Below, in pieces: positions 1 to 6,189 of a DNA stretch of 6,984 bases (position 1 is its first letter; every line of letters starts with the position of its first letter). A program made the translations under genes and the position numbers. The notes under the pieces are model-generated. The model made no database searches and was not told the origin of the DNA. It saw only the letters and a program-made list of their open reading frames with translations. Location of the stretch: positions 1-6,984 of the forward strand of contig CAMWGM010000079.1 of the NCBI GenBank assembly GCA_947173755.1, read 5' to 3'. This DNA is from an uncultured Muribaculaceae bacterium. Lineage in GTDB: Bacteria; Bacteroidota; Bacteroidia; Bacteroidales; Muribaculaceae.

Positions 1-634
1 TAACGGCAAGGGTGCGTTTGCCTCCGGCAGCGTCATCGTCGCGGTCACGGTAGTAATTGACCACCAGGACATTTGCACCCATCAATCCGACGCCCAACGC
101 TCCGGCCCAGACGGACGCATCGACCTCAGCACCCTCAAGCCTGACGGTAAGGAGCACAGGCACAAGACCGAAAAACGCTATGACCGCCACCTCCCCGAGG
201 CCGATACGCGAAAGAGGGAAAGGCCCGGCACTATAGGCCAGCGCACCGATAGCCACGGCTACACCGACAAGATACATCCACCAGGCTCCATACATAGCCA
301 CGAGAAGAAGACCGACGCAACATGCCAGGAGGAGCGTGGCCATTGTGGCTTTGAGCATTGCCGGGGCAGAGAGATCTCCTTCGGAGACACCCCGACGGAA
401 GCCTTCACGCCCCGGGCGGTCGAGCCCGGCACGGAAATCAAAGTATTCGTTGGCAAAATTCGAAGCGATCTGGGCCAGCACGGCGAAAATCAGGCAGAGG
501 AAAAGCGGAAAGAGGGCAATGCTCTTCTGCATCACCCCGATACCGGCTGCCCACCCAATGCCCGCCAGCGAGACGGGCAGGGTGTGCAGACGCATGGCCT
601 CGATCCATGCTTTGAGTTTTGACCTCCGGGCCAT
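1..634 (-). CDS. menA: 1,4-dihydroxy-2-naphthoate polyprenyltransferase (MenA), C-terminus cut by window edge
   Basis: MenA attaches a polyprenyl chain to 1,4-dihydroxy-2-naphthoate in the inner membrane, giving demethylmenaquinone on the menaquinone pathway. I translated 211 residues by hand, running off the left edge; UbiA-family MenA proteins are about 300 residues, so roughly 90 are missing. Both Asp-rich prenyl-diphosphate/Mg2+ motifs of the family are visible: NEYFDFRAGLD at residues 62-72, and NYYRDRDDD at 193-201 followed by AAGGKRTLA, which is typical of MenA rather than UbiA. Hydrophobic membrane segments lie between them. The start at 634 (MARRSKLKAWIEAMRLHTLP) is the first ATG after the in-frame stop of the HIT gene, and the KAWIEAMRLHTLP stretch resembles MenA N-termini; a later Met at 595 would remove it. 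Six bases separate it from the HIT stop, so it is probably the third gene of the greA operon. Identification is strong; the 3' end cannot be seen. Confidence 0.93.
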   Translation of the reverse strand, partial: MARRSKLKAWIEAMRLHTLPVSLAGIGWAAGIGVMQKSIALFPLFLCLIFAVLAQIASNFANEYFDFRAGLDRPGREGFRRGVSEGDLSAPAMLKATMATLLLACCVGLLLVAMYGAWWMYLVGVAVAIGALAYSAGPFPLSRIGLGEVAVIAFFGLVPVLLTVRLEGAEVDASVWAGALGVGLMGANVLVVNYYRDRDDDAAGGKRTLAV

Positions 635-640
635 GGCCTG

Positions 641-1042
641 TCAGGCTTCGCTTTCAAACTCGGCTGCTATGGCAGCGGCGATAGCCTCCATCTCGGCGGC
701 CGGAAGATCGATCTTACGGCTGAAATTGATATCGCCCTCGGAATTGATGGGCATAAGGTGGATGTGGACGTGGGGCACTTCCATACCCATAACTGCCACA
801 GCCACACGTTTGCAGGGAACGGCCTTCTTCAGGGCCTCGGCCACGCGGCGAGCAAAGCCCCACAGAGACTTATACTCATCCTCGGGAAGATTGAATATAT
901 AATCCTCCTCGCGGCGGGGGATGACTAGCACATGGCCGGCCACCACGGGATTGATGTCAAGAAAAGCGTAATGTCCCTCGTCGGAGGCGACTTTATAAGA
1001 GGGGATCTCGCCGGCGGCGATGCGTGAGAATATAGTAGCCAT
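641..1042 (-). CDS. HIT-family (histidine triad) nucleotide-binding hydrolase
   Basis: A 133-residue cytoplasmic protein of the histidine-triad superfamily, whose HINT-like members hydrolyse nucleoside phosphoramidates and aminoacyl-adenylates. The signature HVHIH is at residues 91-95 within VPHVHIHLMP; by family analogy the middle His (H93) is the nucleophile. The N-terminal FSRIAAGEIPSYKVA and the GHVLVIPRR strand at 36-44 match HINT-type proteins. The position that is often Cys in the first segment (FCKI) is Ser here, so an N-terminal zinc site is unlikely. Length is normal for the family. Its ATG overlaps the greA stop by one base (TGATG), suggesting translational coupling, and menA begins 6 bases after its stop. 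The physiological substrate cannot be told from sequence, and the link to GreA or menaquinone synthesis may be only operon membership. Confidence 0.95.
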   Translation of the reverse strand: MATIFSRIAAGEIPSYKVASDEGHYAFLDINPVVAGHVLVIPRREEDYIFNLPEDEYKSLWGFARRVAEALKKAVPCKRVAVAVMGMEVPHVHIHLMPINSEGDINFSRKIDLPAAEMEAIAAAIAAEFESEA

Positions 1043-1512
1043 CAGAAACCGATTTCAACAATTTCAAACTTCATGAGACCTGCGGGAACACGGATCTCGA
1101 CAGTCTCGCCGAGTTTGTGACCGAGCAGACCCTGGGCGATGGGAGTTGACGAGCCGATCTTCTTCTCCTTGAGGTTGGCCTCGGAGTCGGCGACGATGGT
1201 ATATTCCATTGTCATACCGTTGGTGAGGTTTTTGATCTTGACGCGGTTGAGGATCTGCACCTCCTCGTTGTTGAGTTTGCTCTCGTCGATGATGCGCGAA
1301 TTGGCCACGAGGTCCTTGAGTTGGGATATCTTCATTTCGAGCATTCCCTGAGCCTCCTTGGCTGCATCGTATTCTGAATTTTCGGAAAGGTCACCCTTGT
1401 CGCGGGCCTCGGCGATGGCAGCCGAGATGCGGGGACGTTCAACGGATTCAAGATAGGCTATTTCTTCCATTTTCTTCTTATAGCCTTCTTTGGTCATATA
1501 GGTAATTGCCAT
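1042..1512 (-). CDS. greA: Transcription elongation factor GreA
   Basis: GreA binds in the secondary channel of RNA polymerase and stimulates cleavage of backtracked transcripts, rescuing stalled complexes and improving fidelity. From the chosen start the protein is 156 residues, the usual GreA length (about 158). The N-terminal coiled-coil finger spans residues 8-75 with the acidic tip GDLSENSEYDAAKEAQ at 40-55. D41 and E44 correspond to the catalytic tip residues at the same numbers in E. coli GreA. The C-terminal FKBP-like domain follows, with STPIAQGLLGHKLGE at 122-136. The start at 1512 (MAITYMTKEGYKKK) fits family N-termini. An in-frame ATG at 1602 would add a 30-residue hydrophobic extension that I do not believe. 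It is the first gene of the greA-HIT-menA set and is preceded by a good Bacteroidota promoter at 1627-1658, leaving a leader of about 105 bases. Confidence 0.96.
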   Translation of the reverse strand: MAITYMTKEGYKKKMEEIAYLESVERPRISAAIAEARDKGDLSENSEYDAAKEAQGMLEMKISQLKDLVANSRIIDESKLNNEEVQILNRVKIKNLTNGMTMEYTIVADSEANLKEKKIGSSTPIAQGLLGHKLGETVEIRVPAGLMKFEIVEIGF

Positions 1513-1626
1513 GAGTGAAAGGATTTTGCGTAGTTGATGAATAATTGCCGGGCATAGTAAAAAATAGAGAATCCCGATGCCGCGGCTACCGAGACTCTTC
1601 ACATGAGAGTGATCTATTTTTCACCG

Positions 1627-1658
1627 CAAAGGTAAAAAAATTTCGCAGATTCTGCAAA
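1627..1658 (-). promoter_or_regulatory. Bacteroidota-type promoter for greA operon
   Basis: Read on the minus strand, a TTTG (1658-1655) is followed after 20 bases by TACCTTTG (1634-1627). This matches the Bacteroidota sigma-factor consensus, TTTG at -33 and TAnnTTTG at -7 with about 19-21 bases between. Transcription would begin near 1620, giving a leader of about 105 bases before greA. A 5-bp inverted repeat in that leader (1594-1598 with 1606-1610) could form a small hairpin near the 5' end. The start site is inferred. Confidence 0.75.
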
Positions 1659-1661
1659 TTT
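1638..1661. promoter_or_regulatory. Operator-like interrupted palindrome in greA promoter spacer
   Basis: The arms AAATTT-c-GCAGA (1638-1649) and TCTGC-AAATTT (1651-1661) are mirror images around T1650, except for one extra C at 1644. The core GCAGATTCTGC is a perfect inverted repeat with a 1-base centre. It fills the region between, and partly covers, the -33 and -7 elements of the greA promoter, where a repressor would act. No known regulator site is recognised, and AT-rich flanks make chance symmetry easier. Confidence 0.35.
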
Positions 1662-1698
1662 TTCCACACCCTTCACACTATAATAATGATTTTTTAAC

Positions 1699-1741
1699 CG
1701 GAGTGGCGAGAGGAATGTCCGGCGCGGAGCGATGAGAGGAA
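1699..1741. repeat. Imperfect direct repeat upstream of dnaE promoter
   Basis: Two 17-base copies, at 1699-1715 and 1725-1741, share 14 of 17 bases, with starts 26 bp apart. Both begin CGGAG and end GAGAGGAA. They lie immediately upstream of the dnaE -33 region. The first copy is also flanked by the inverted pair CCGGA (1698-1702) and TCCGG (1718-1722). They could be paired protein-binding sites or a small duplication; nothing shows which. Confidence 0.4.
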
Positions 1742-1745
1742 ACCG

Positions 1746-1777
1746 TTAGGAAAATTCGAGAAAAAACCTTACCTTTG
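1746..1777 (+). promoter_or_regulatory. Promoter for dnaE (TACCTTTG -7 box)
   Basis: TACCTTTG at 1770-1777 matches the Bacteroidota -7 box exactly. A weaker -33 element, TTAG (1746-1749; consensus TTTG), lies 20 bases upstream. A-tracts at 1751-1754 and 1761-1766 begin 19 and 9 bases before the -7 box, one helical turn apart. The dnaE ATG starts only 14 bases after the box, so the transcript would have a leader of only about 5-10 bases and no room for a Shine-Dalgarno sequence. Confidence 0.75.
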
Positions 1778-1790
1778 TAGGAAGAAACCT

Positions 1791-4700
1791 ATGAAACCCT
1801 TTATTCATCTCCACGTCCACTCGCAGTATTCACTTCTCGACGGTCAGGCGTCAATCACAGGTCTGGTTGACAAGGCTCTGGCCATCGGCATGCCGGCATT
1901 TGCCCTCACCGACCACGGCAACATGTTCGGAGTGAAAGAATATTTCAACTACGTCAACAAACTCAAGGGCAAATACAAAGGCAAACTCAAGGATGCACAG
2001 AAAGCCTTGGGCGAAGCGGCTCCAGACAGTGCCGAGGCAGAGAAACTACGCGAGGAAATAGCCCATATCGAGGAGGTGCTCGCCTTCAAACCGATATTCG
2101 GCTGCGAGATGTATGTGGCCAAGGGAAAACTGACCGACCGCTCCGACAAGACCGACAAGGGTTATCACCTGGTGGTGATAGCGAAAAATCTCACAGGCTA
2201 CAAGAACCTGATCAAGATTGTCAGTCAGGCTCATACCGACGGCACCTATCATCATCCGCGCACCGACAAGGAGGCACTGGCTGACCACCGGGAGGGACTG
2301 ATTGTCTGCTCGGCGTGTCTCGGCGGCGAGATCCCGCAACTGATCATGGCGGGGGAACTCGACAAGGCCGACAAGGCGGTGAAATGGTTCAAGGACACAT
2401 TCGAGGATGACTATTACATCGAACTCCAGCGCCATAAGACCGACAAACCGGGAGGTGCCCGCGACACCTTCGAGGAGCAGGAGAGGGTTAACCCCGTATT
2501 GCTCGAACTGGCCGCCAAACATGGTATCAAAGTGGTCTGTACCAACGACAGCCACTTCATCGACGAAGATGACGCCGAGGCCCACGACCGCTTGATATGC
2601 ATCTCGACCGGACGCTACCTGTCGGACCCCGACCGCATGCGCTACACGAAGCAGGAATGGTTTAAGACAGCCGACGAAATGGCGGCAGTCTTCCCCGACC
2701 TGCCCGAGGCACTCGCCAACACAATGGAGATATATGATAAGGTGGAGACCTATTCGATAGACCATGCTCCTATCATGCCCTTCTTCGAAATCCCGGCCAG
2801 TTTCGGAACCGAGGAGGAATACAGGGCCCGCCTTACCGAGCAGGATCTGTTCGAGGAATTCACACGCGACGAAAACGGCAACGTGGTGCTCGACGATGAG
2901 GCTGCACGGAAGAAAATCGACAAACTCGGCGGTTATGACAAACTCTACCGTATAAAATTTGAGGCCGACTATCTCGCCAAACTCGCCTACGAGGGAGCCG
3001 AGCGACGCTACGGGTCGCCGCTGACGCCCGAACTCGAGGAGCGTATCCGCTTCGAGCTCTATATAATGAAGACGATGGGCTTCCCGGGCTACTTCCTCAT
3101 CGTGCAGGACTTCATCAATGTGGCCCGTCATCAATTAGGAGTGTCGGTCGGCCCGGGACGTGGATCGGCCGCAGGGTCGGTGGTGGCCTACTGTCTCGGC
3201 ATCACGCAGGTGGACCCCATCAAATATGACCTGCTTTTCGAACGCTTCCTCAACCCCGACCGTATCTCGCTGCCCGATATCGACGTCGACTTCGACGACG
3301 ACGGCCGTGCGGATGTGCTCCACTATGTCACGGAAAAATATGGCGAGGAGAAGGTGGCCCACATCATCACGTTCGGCACCATGGCTGCCAAATCGGCCAT
3401 CAAGGATGTGGCGCGTGTGGAGCAGCTGCCCCTCGACCAGAGCAACCGTCTGGCCAAACTGGTGCCGGCGCGAATGCCTGACGGACCTGACGGAAAGACA
3501 CTGAAGACCAATCTCAAGAACTGCTACAAATATGTGCCGGAATTCTCGGCCGAACTGACGTCGCGCGATCCGCTGATCCGCGAGACACTCGAATATGCCC
3601 GTCGCCTGGAAGGAAACGTGCGCAACACCGGTGTGCATGCATGCGGAGTGATCATCTGCCGCGACCCGATCACCGACTGGGTGCCGGTGGCCACCGCCGT
3701 CGACAAAAATCCGGGTGCATCGGGAAAGGACAAGATGATCGTGACCCAGTATGAAGGCTCGATCATCGAGGACACCGGACTGATCAAGATGGACTTCCTG
3801 GGCCTCAAGACCCTCTCGATCATCAAGGAAGCCCTCTCAAACATCAAGCGCACCCGCGGCATCGACATCGATATCGACGCGATCGACATAACCGATCCGA
3901 AGACCTATCAACTCTATTGCGAGGGACGGACAACGGGAACATTCCAGTTTGAGTCGGCCGGCATGCAGAAATATCTGCGCGAACTCAAGCCATCGACTTT
4001 CGAGGACCTCATAGCGATGAACGCCCTTTATCGTCCCGGCCCTATGGACTACATTCCCGAGTTCATCGCCCGCAAGCACGGACGCAGCCCGATAGTCTAC
4101 GATATTCCCATCATGGAGAAATATCTCAAGGACACCTACGGCGTCACCGTCTATCAGGAGCAGGTGATGCTCCTGTCGAGACTTCTGGCCGGGTTTACCC
4201 GCGGACAGAGCGACTCACTCCGCAAGGCAATGGGTAAGAAACTCATCGACAAGATGATGGAACTCAAGGGGCTGTTCCTGTCGGGAGGTCAGGCCAACGG
4301 GCACGACCCGAAGGTGCTCGAGAAGATCTGGGCCGACTGGGAGAAATTCGCCTCGTATGCGTTCAACAAGAGCCACGCCACATGCTACTCATGGGTAGCA
4401 TTCCAGACCGCCTATCTCAAGGCCAACTATCCGCCCGAGTATATGGCAGCCATCCTGACGCGCAACCGTTCGGACATCACGAAACTCACCGGCTTCATGG
4501 ACGAATGCAAGAAGATGCGCATCCCCGTTCTCGGACCCGACGTCAATGAAAGTTTCGTCGAATTCGGTGTGAACCGCGAGGGGGCGATCCGCTTCGGACT
4601 GGCGGCCATCAAGGGTGTCGGCGAGGGAGTGGTCAGAGCCATCATTGCCGAACGCGACAAGAACGGGCCTTTCGAAAACATCTACGACTTCATCGAGCGT

Positions 4701-5666
4701 GTACCCTCGACGAGCATCAACCGCCGCACGCTCGAAAATCTCGTGTTTGCCGGAGCCTTCGACACATTCGAAGGTATCAAGCGAGAAGACTTCCTGAAGG
4801 AGAACGCCCGCGGCGAAGTATTCTCGGAGACACTCGTCCGTTATGGCCAGGCATTCCAGAAGGAAGCGCAGTCGACCGCCATGTCGCTTTTCGGCGACGA
4901 TTCGGACGTGAGAATAGGAGGACGCCCCCCGGTGGTGCCCGCCGAGCCCTGGGTGGCGGCCGAGATACTGGAACGCGAGCGTGAACTCGTCGGCATGTAT
5001 CTTTCCGCCAACCCTCTCGATCCTTATTACATGGAACTCAATTTCGGCACCGATGTCACCATCAAGCAGTTTTCCGACCTCGAGCCGGTGGAGGGCGCAA
5101 CGGTGACCTTCGGCGGAATGGTGGCACACTTCGAATCGCATCCCGCGAAAAACGGTGGCCATTACGGACGGATGAAGGTGGAAGACTACTCGGGTTCGAC
5201 AGAACTGATGCTCTTCGGCCAGACATTCATCGATTTCCAGCGCTATGGCGTAGCCGGCACCCCCGTGCTCATCACCGGACGTTACGAACGCCGCTTCGCC
5301 AACTCGGAACTCCGCTTCAACATCAGAAATATCACGCTGCTCGAGGACGCCAGAGGGAAGATGGGCTACAGGATGGTGATCGATCTCTCCACCGATTCGA
5401 TCCCCCCGCATCTCTGCAACATGCTCAACGACCAGATCAAGGCGGCCGAAGCCGAAAAAAATGCCGGCGAACTGTCGCTGCGCCTGTTCGACCCTACCAT
5501 CAACCGCTCGGTCGTGATGTCGTCAGGGCGCCGGATAGCGATCAACCGCAGTCTTGTCAACTGGCTGAAAGAAGAGAAAATTCATGCCGAAATCAACGGT
5601 CGTCCGATCGACCCGGAGGTAGAGATCAGCGAGACCGAGGAGGAAATTCTCAATGTAGACAATTAA
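1791..5666 (+). CDS. dnaE: DNA polymerase III subunit alpha (replicative DNA polymerase)
   Basis: The catalytic subunit of the chromosomal replicase, extending DNA 5' to 3' at the fork. The protein has 1291 residues, longer than E. coli DnaE (1160). The N-terminal PHP domain (about 3-330) keeps apparent metal ligands: H8 and H10 in HLHVHS, D17, H42 in TDHGN, E106, C176, and D253 and H255 in NDSH. The C-family palm follows, with VGPGRGSAAGS at 453-463, PDIDVDF at 495-501 (D498 and D500 equivalent to E. coli D401 and D403) and the third catalytic Asp D668 in KMDFLGL. Helix-hairpin-helix residues (KGVGEG) are at 941-946. A clamp-binding-like MSLF is at 1031-1034, and an OB fold spans about 1105-1190. 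Extra segments relative to E. coli include a Lys/Glu/Ala-rich stretch at 57-98 and a region at about 335-410. The start has HLHVHS at residue 6, as in the family. It diverges from greA; the thioredoxin gene follows 60 bases downstream. Confidence 0.98.
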   Translation: MKPFIHLHVHSQYSLLDGQASITGLVDKALAIGMPAFALTDHGNMFGVKEYFNYVNKLKGKYKGKLKDAQKALGEAAPDSAEAEKLREEIAHIEEVLAFKPIFGCEMYVAKGKLTDRSDKTDKGYHLVVIAKNLTGYKNLIKIVSQAHTDGTYHHPRTDKEALADHREGLIVCSACLGGEIPQLIMAGELDKADKAVKWFKDTFEDDYYIELQRHKTDKPGGARDTFEEQERVNPVLLELAAKHGIKVVCTNDSHFIDEDDAEAHDRLICISTGRYLSDPDRMRYTKQEWFKTADEMAAVFPDLPEALANTMEIYDKVETYSIDHAPIMPFFEIPASFGTEEEYRARLTEQDLFEEFTRDENGNVVLDDEAARKKIDKLGGYDKLYRIKFEADYLAKLAYEGAERRYGSPLTPELEERIRFELYIMKTMGFPGYFLIVQDFINVARHQLGVSVGPGRGSAAGSVVAYCLGITQVDPIKYDLLFERFLNPDRISLPDIDVDFDDDGRADVLHYVTEKYGEEKVAHIITFGTMAAKSAIKDVARVEQLPLDQSNRLAKLVPARMPDGPDGKTLKTNLKNCYKYVPEFSAELTSRDPLIRETLEYARRLEGNVRNTGVHACGVIICRDPITDWVPVATAVDKNPGASGKDKMIVTQYEGSIIEDTGLIKMDFLGLKTLSIIKEALSNIKRTRGIDIDIDAIDITDPKTYQLYCEGRTTGTFQFESAGMQKYLRELKPSTFEDLIAMNALYRPGPMDYIPEFIARKHGRSPIVYDIPIMEKYLKDTYGVTVYQEQVMLLSRLLAGFTRGQSDSLRKAMGKKLIDKMMELKGLFLSGGQANGHDPKVLEKIWADWEKFASYAFNKSHATCYSWVAFQTAYLKANYPPEYMAAILTRNRSDITKLTGFMDECKKMRIPVLGPDVNESFVEFGVNREGAIRFGLAAIKGVGEGVVRAIIAERDKNGPFENIYDFIERVPSTSINRRTLENLVFAGAFDTFEGIKREDFLKENARGEVFSETLVRYGQAFQKEAQSTAMSLFGDDSDVRIGGRPPVVPAEPWVAAEILERERELVGMYLSANPLDPYYMELNFGTDVTIKQFSDLEPVEGATVTFGGMVAHFESHPAKNGGHYGRMKVEDYSGSTELMLFGQTFIDFQRYGVAGTPVLITGRYERRFANSELRFNIRNITLLEDARGKMGYRMVIDLSTDSIPPHLCNMLNDQIKAAEAEKNAGELSLRLFDPTINRSVVMSSGRRIAINRSLVNWLKEEKIHAEINGRPIDPEVEISETEEEILNVDN

Positions 5667-5669
5667 TTG

Positions 5670-5700
5670 TTTGGCCTGCACAATATATCACTAATTTTTG
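5670..5700 (+). promoter_or_regulatory. Possible promoter for the thioredoxin gene
   Basis: TTTG at 5670-5673 is followed after 19 bases by AATTTTTG (5693-5700), which matches the TAnnTTTG box except at its first base. Transcription would start about 20 bases before the thioredoxin ATG. I see no strong terminator after dnaE, only the short palindrome ACAATTAATTGT at 5659-5670 spanning the dnaE stop. Read-through from dnaE is therefore also possible. Confidence 0.4.
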
Positions 5701-5726
5701 AGTATTATAATTAAAAACATCCCATC

Positions 5727-6047
5727 ATGACATTTACTGACGAAAACGTGAAAGAAATCATCGCCACAGGAAAACCCGTGGTGATAGACTTCTGGGCCAC
5801 ATGGTGTGGCCCTTGCATGCGCATGGCTCCTGTCGTAGAAGAACTCGCCGAAGAATTCAAGGATACGGTTGCCGTGGGAAAATATAACATCGAGGAGGAG
5901 AATGACCTCACCACCGAGTATCGCATCATGTCGATCCCCACGATCCTCTTCTTCAAGGACGGCAAACAGATCCCGGAACTCCGTCTGGCCGGCGCACAGC
6001 CTAAAGCGGCTCTCAAGGCACAGATAGAGAAACTCCTCGCGCTCTAA
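5727..6047 (+). CDS. trxA: Thioredoxin
   Basis: A 106-residue cytoplasmic thioredoxin, which reduces protein disulfides such as those in ribonucleotide reductase and peroxiredoxins, and is itself recycled by thioredoxin reductase. The active site WCGPC is at residues 26-30 inside DFWATWCGPC, with the buried acidic residue D21 (E. coli D26). The conserved cis-proline is P71 in SIPT, followed by the beta strand ILFFKDGK and the AGAQPKAAL segment. Length equals single-domain bacterial thioredoxins. There is no signal peptide or membrane segment, so it is not a periplasmic TlpA/ResA type. The start ATG is 60 bases after the dnaE stop on the same strand, with a possible promoter of its own. It converges with the amidase gene across a hairpin-rich gap. 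The genome may hold other thioredoxins, so the symbol is by family. Confidence 0.96.
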   Translation: MTFTDENVKEIIATGKPVVIDFWATWCGPCMRMAPVVEELAEEFKDTVAVGKYNIEEENDLTTEYRIMSIPTILFFKDGKQIPELRLAGAQPKAALKAQIEKLLAL

Positions 6048-6072
6048 ACTTTAATCAGCTCTGCGGCTTTCG

Positions 6073-6117
6073 CGTCGCCCCGCCTGTATTTCCACTCGGA
6101 AAAAAGGCGGGGCGACG
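6073..6117 (+). terminator. Long nested hairpin downstream of trxA, possible terminator
   Basis: A perfect 12-bp GC-rich stem (6073-6084 with 6106-6117) encloses a second 5-bp hairpin, TTTCC-actc-GGAAA (6089-6102). It begins 26 bases after the trxA stop, where a terminator is expected. No T-run follows (the next bases are TTGGCTTATA), so it is not a classic intrinsic terminator; it may instead protect the 3' end of the mRNA. The structure is clear, the role less so. Confidence 0.5.
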
Positions 6118-6125
6118 TTGGCTTA

Positions 6126-6137
6126 TATAAATTTATA
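6126..6137. repeat. Perfect 12-bp AT palindrome
   Basis: TATAAATTTATA is fully self-complementary and lies between the two large hairpins in the gap between trxA and the amidase gene. It could be a protein-binding site or simply the AT-rich tail of the minus-strand terminator. Confidence 0.3.
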
Positions 6138-6142
6138 AACAA

Positions 6143-6189
6143 AAACAATCGGGAGCGGCCGGTAAAAAACCGATCGCTCCCGACTGTTT
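6143..6189 (-). terminator. Intrinsic terminator of the amidase gene
   Basis: A 9-bp GC-rich stem (6149-6157 with 6175-6183) extends past one A-C mismatch by 5 more pairs to 6143 and 6189. An inner 4-bp hairpin (6160-6163 with 6169-6172) caps it. On the minus strand the core stem is followed by TTGTTTTTGTTT, a good U-rich tract. The hairpin touches the amidase stop codon at 6189-6191. In the plus direction the T-run is short, so any action on trxA transcripts would be weaker. Confidence 0.7.

Noticed and set aside
336..902. 188-codon plus-strand frame over menA and the HIT gene
   Set aside because: It is antisense to two recognised genes with intact motifs; the translation is Arg/Ser/Ala-rich without family features.
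1513..1602. In-frame ATG at 1602 extending GreA by 30 residues
   Set aside because: The extension is hydrophobic (GIGILYFLLCPAIIH) and unlike any GreA N-terminus. The start at 1512 gives the standard length and places the acidic tip at residues 41 and 44 as in E. coli.
2046..3134. 362-codon antisense frame within dnaE
   Set aside because: It lies wholly opposite conserved DnaE coding sequence and has low-complexity, non-family composition. It is a shadow of GC-rich codon use.
4389..5411. 340-codon antisense frame within dnaE
   Set aside because: Same reason: mirror of an unambiguous DnaE frame, with His/Glu/Val-rich composition typical of antisense reads and no start context.
5659..5670. 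Palindrome ACAATTAATTGT as a dnaE terminator
   Set aside because: It folds to only a 4-bp AT-rich stem with no T-run after it; too weak for an intrinsic terminator.
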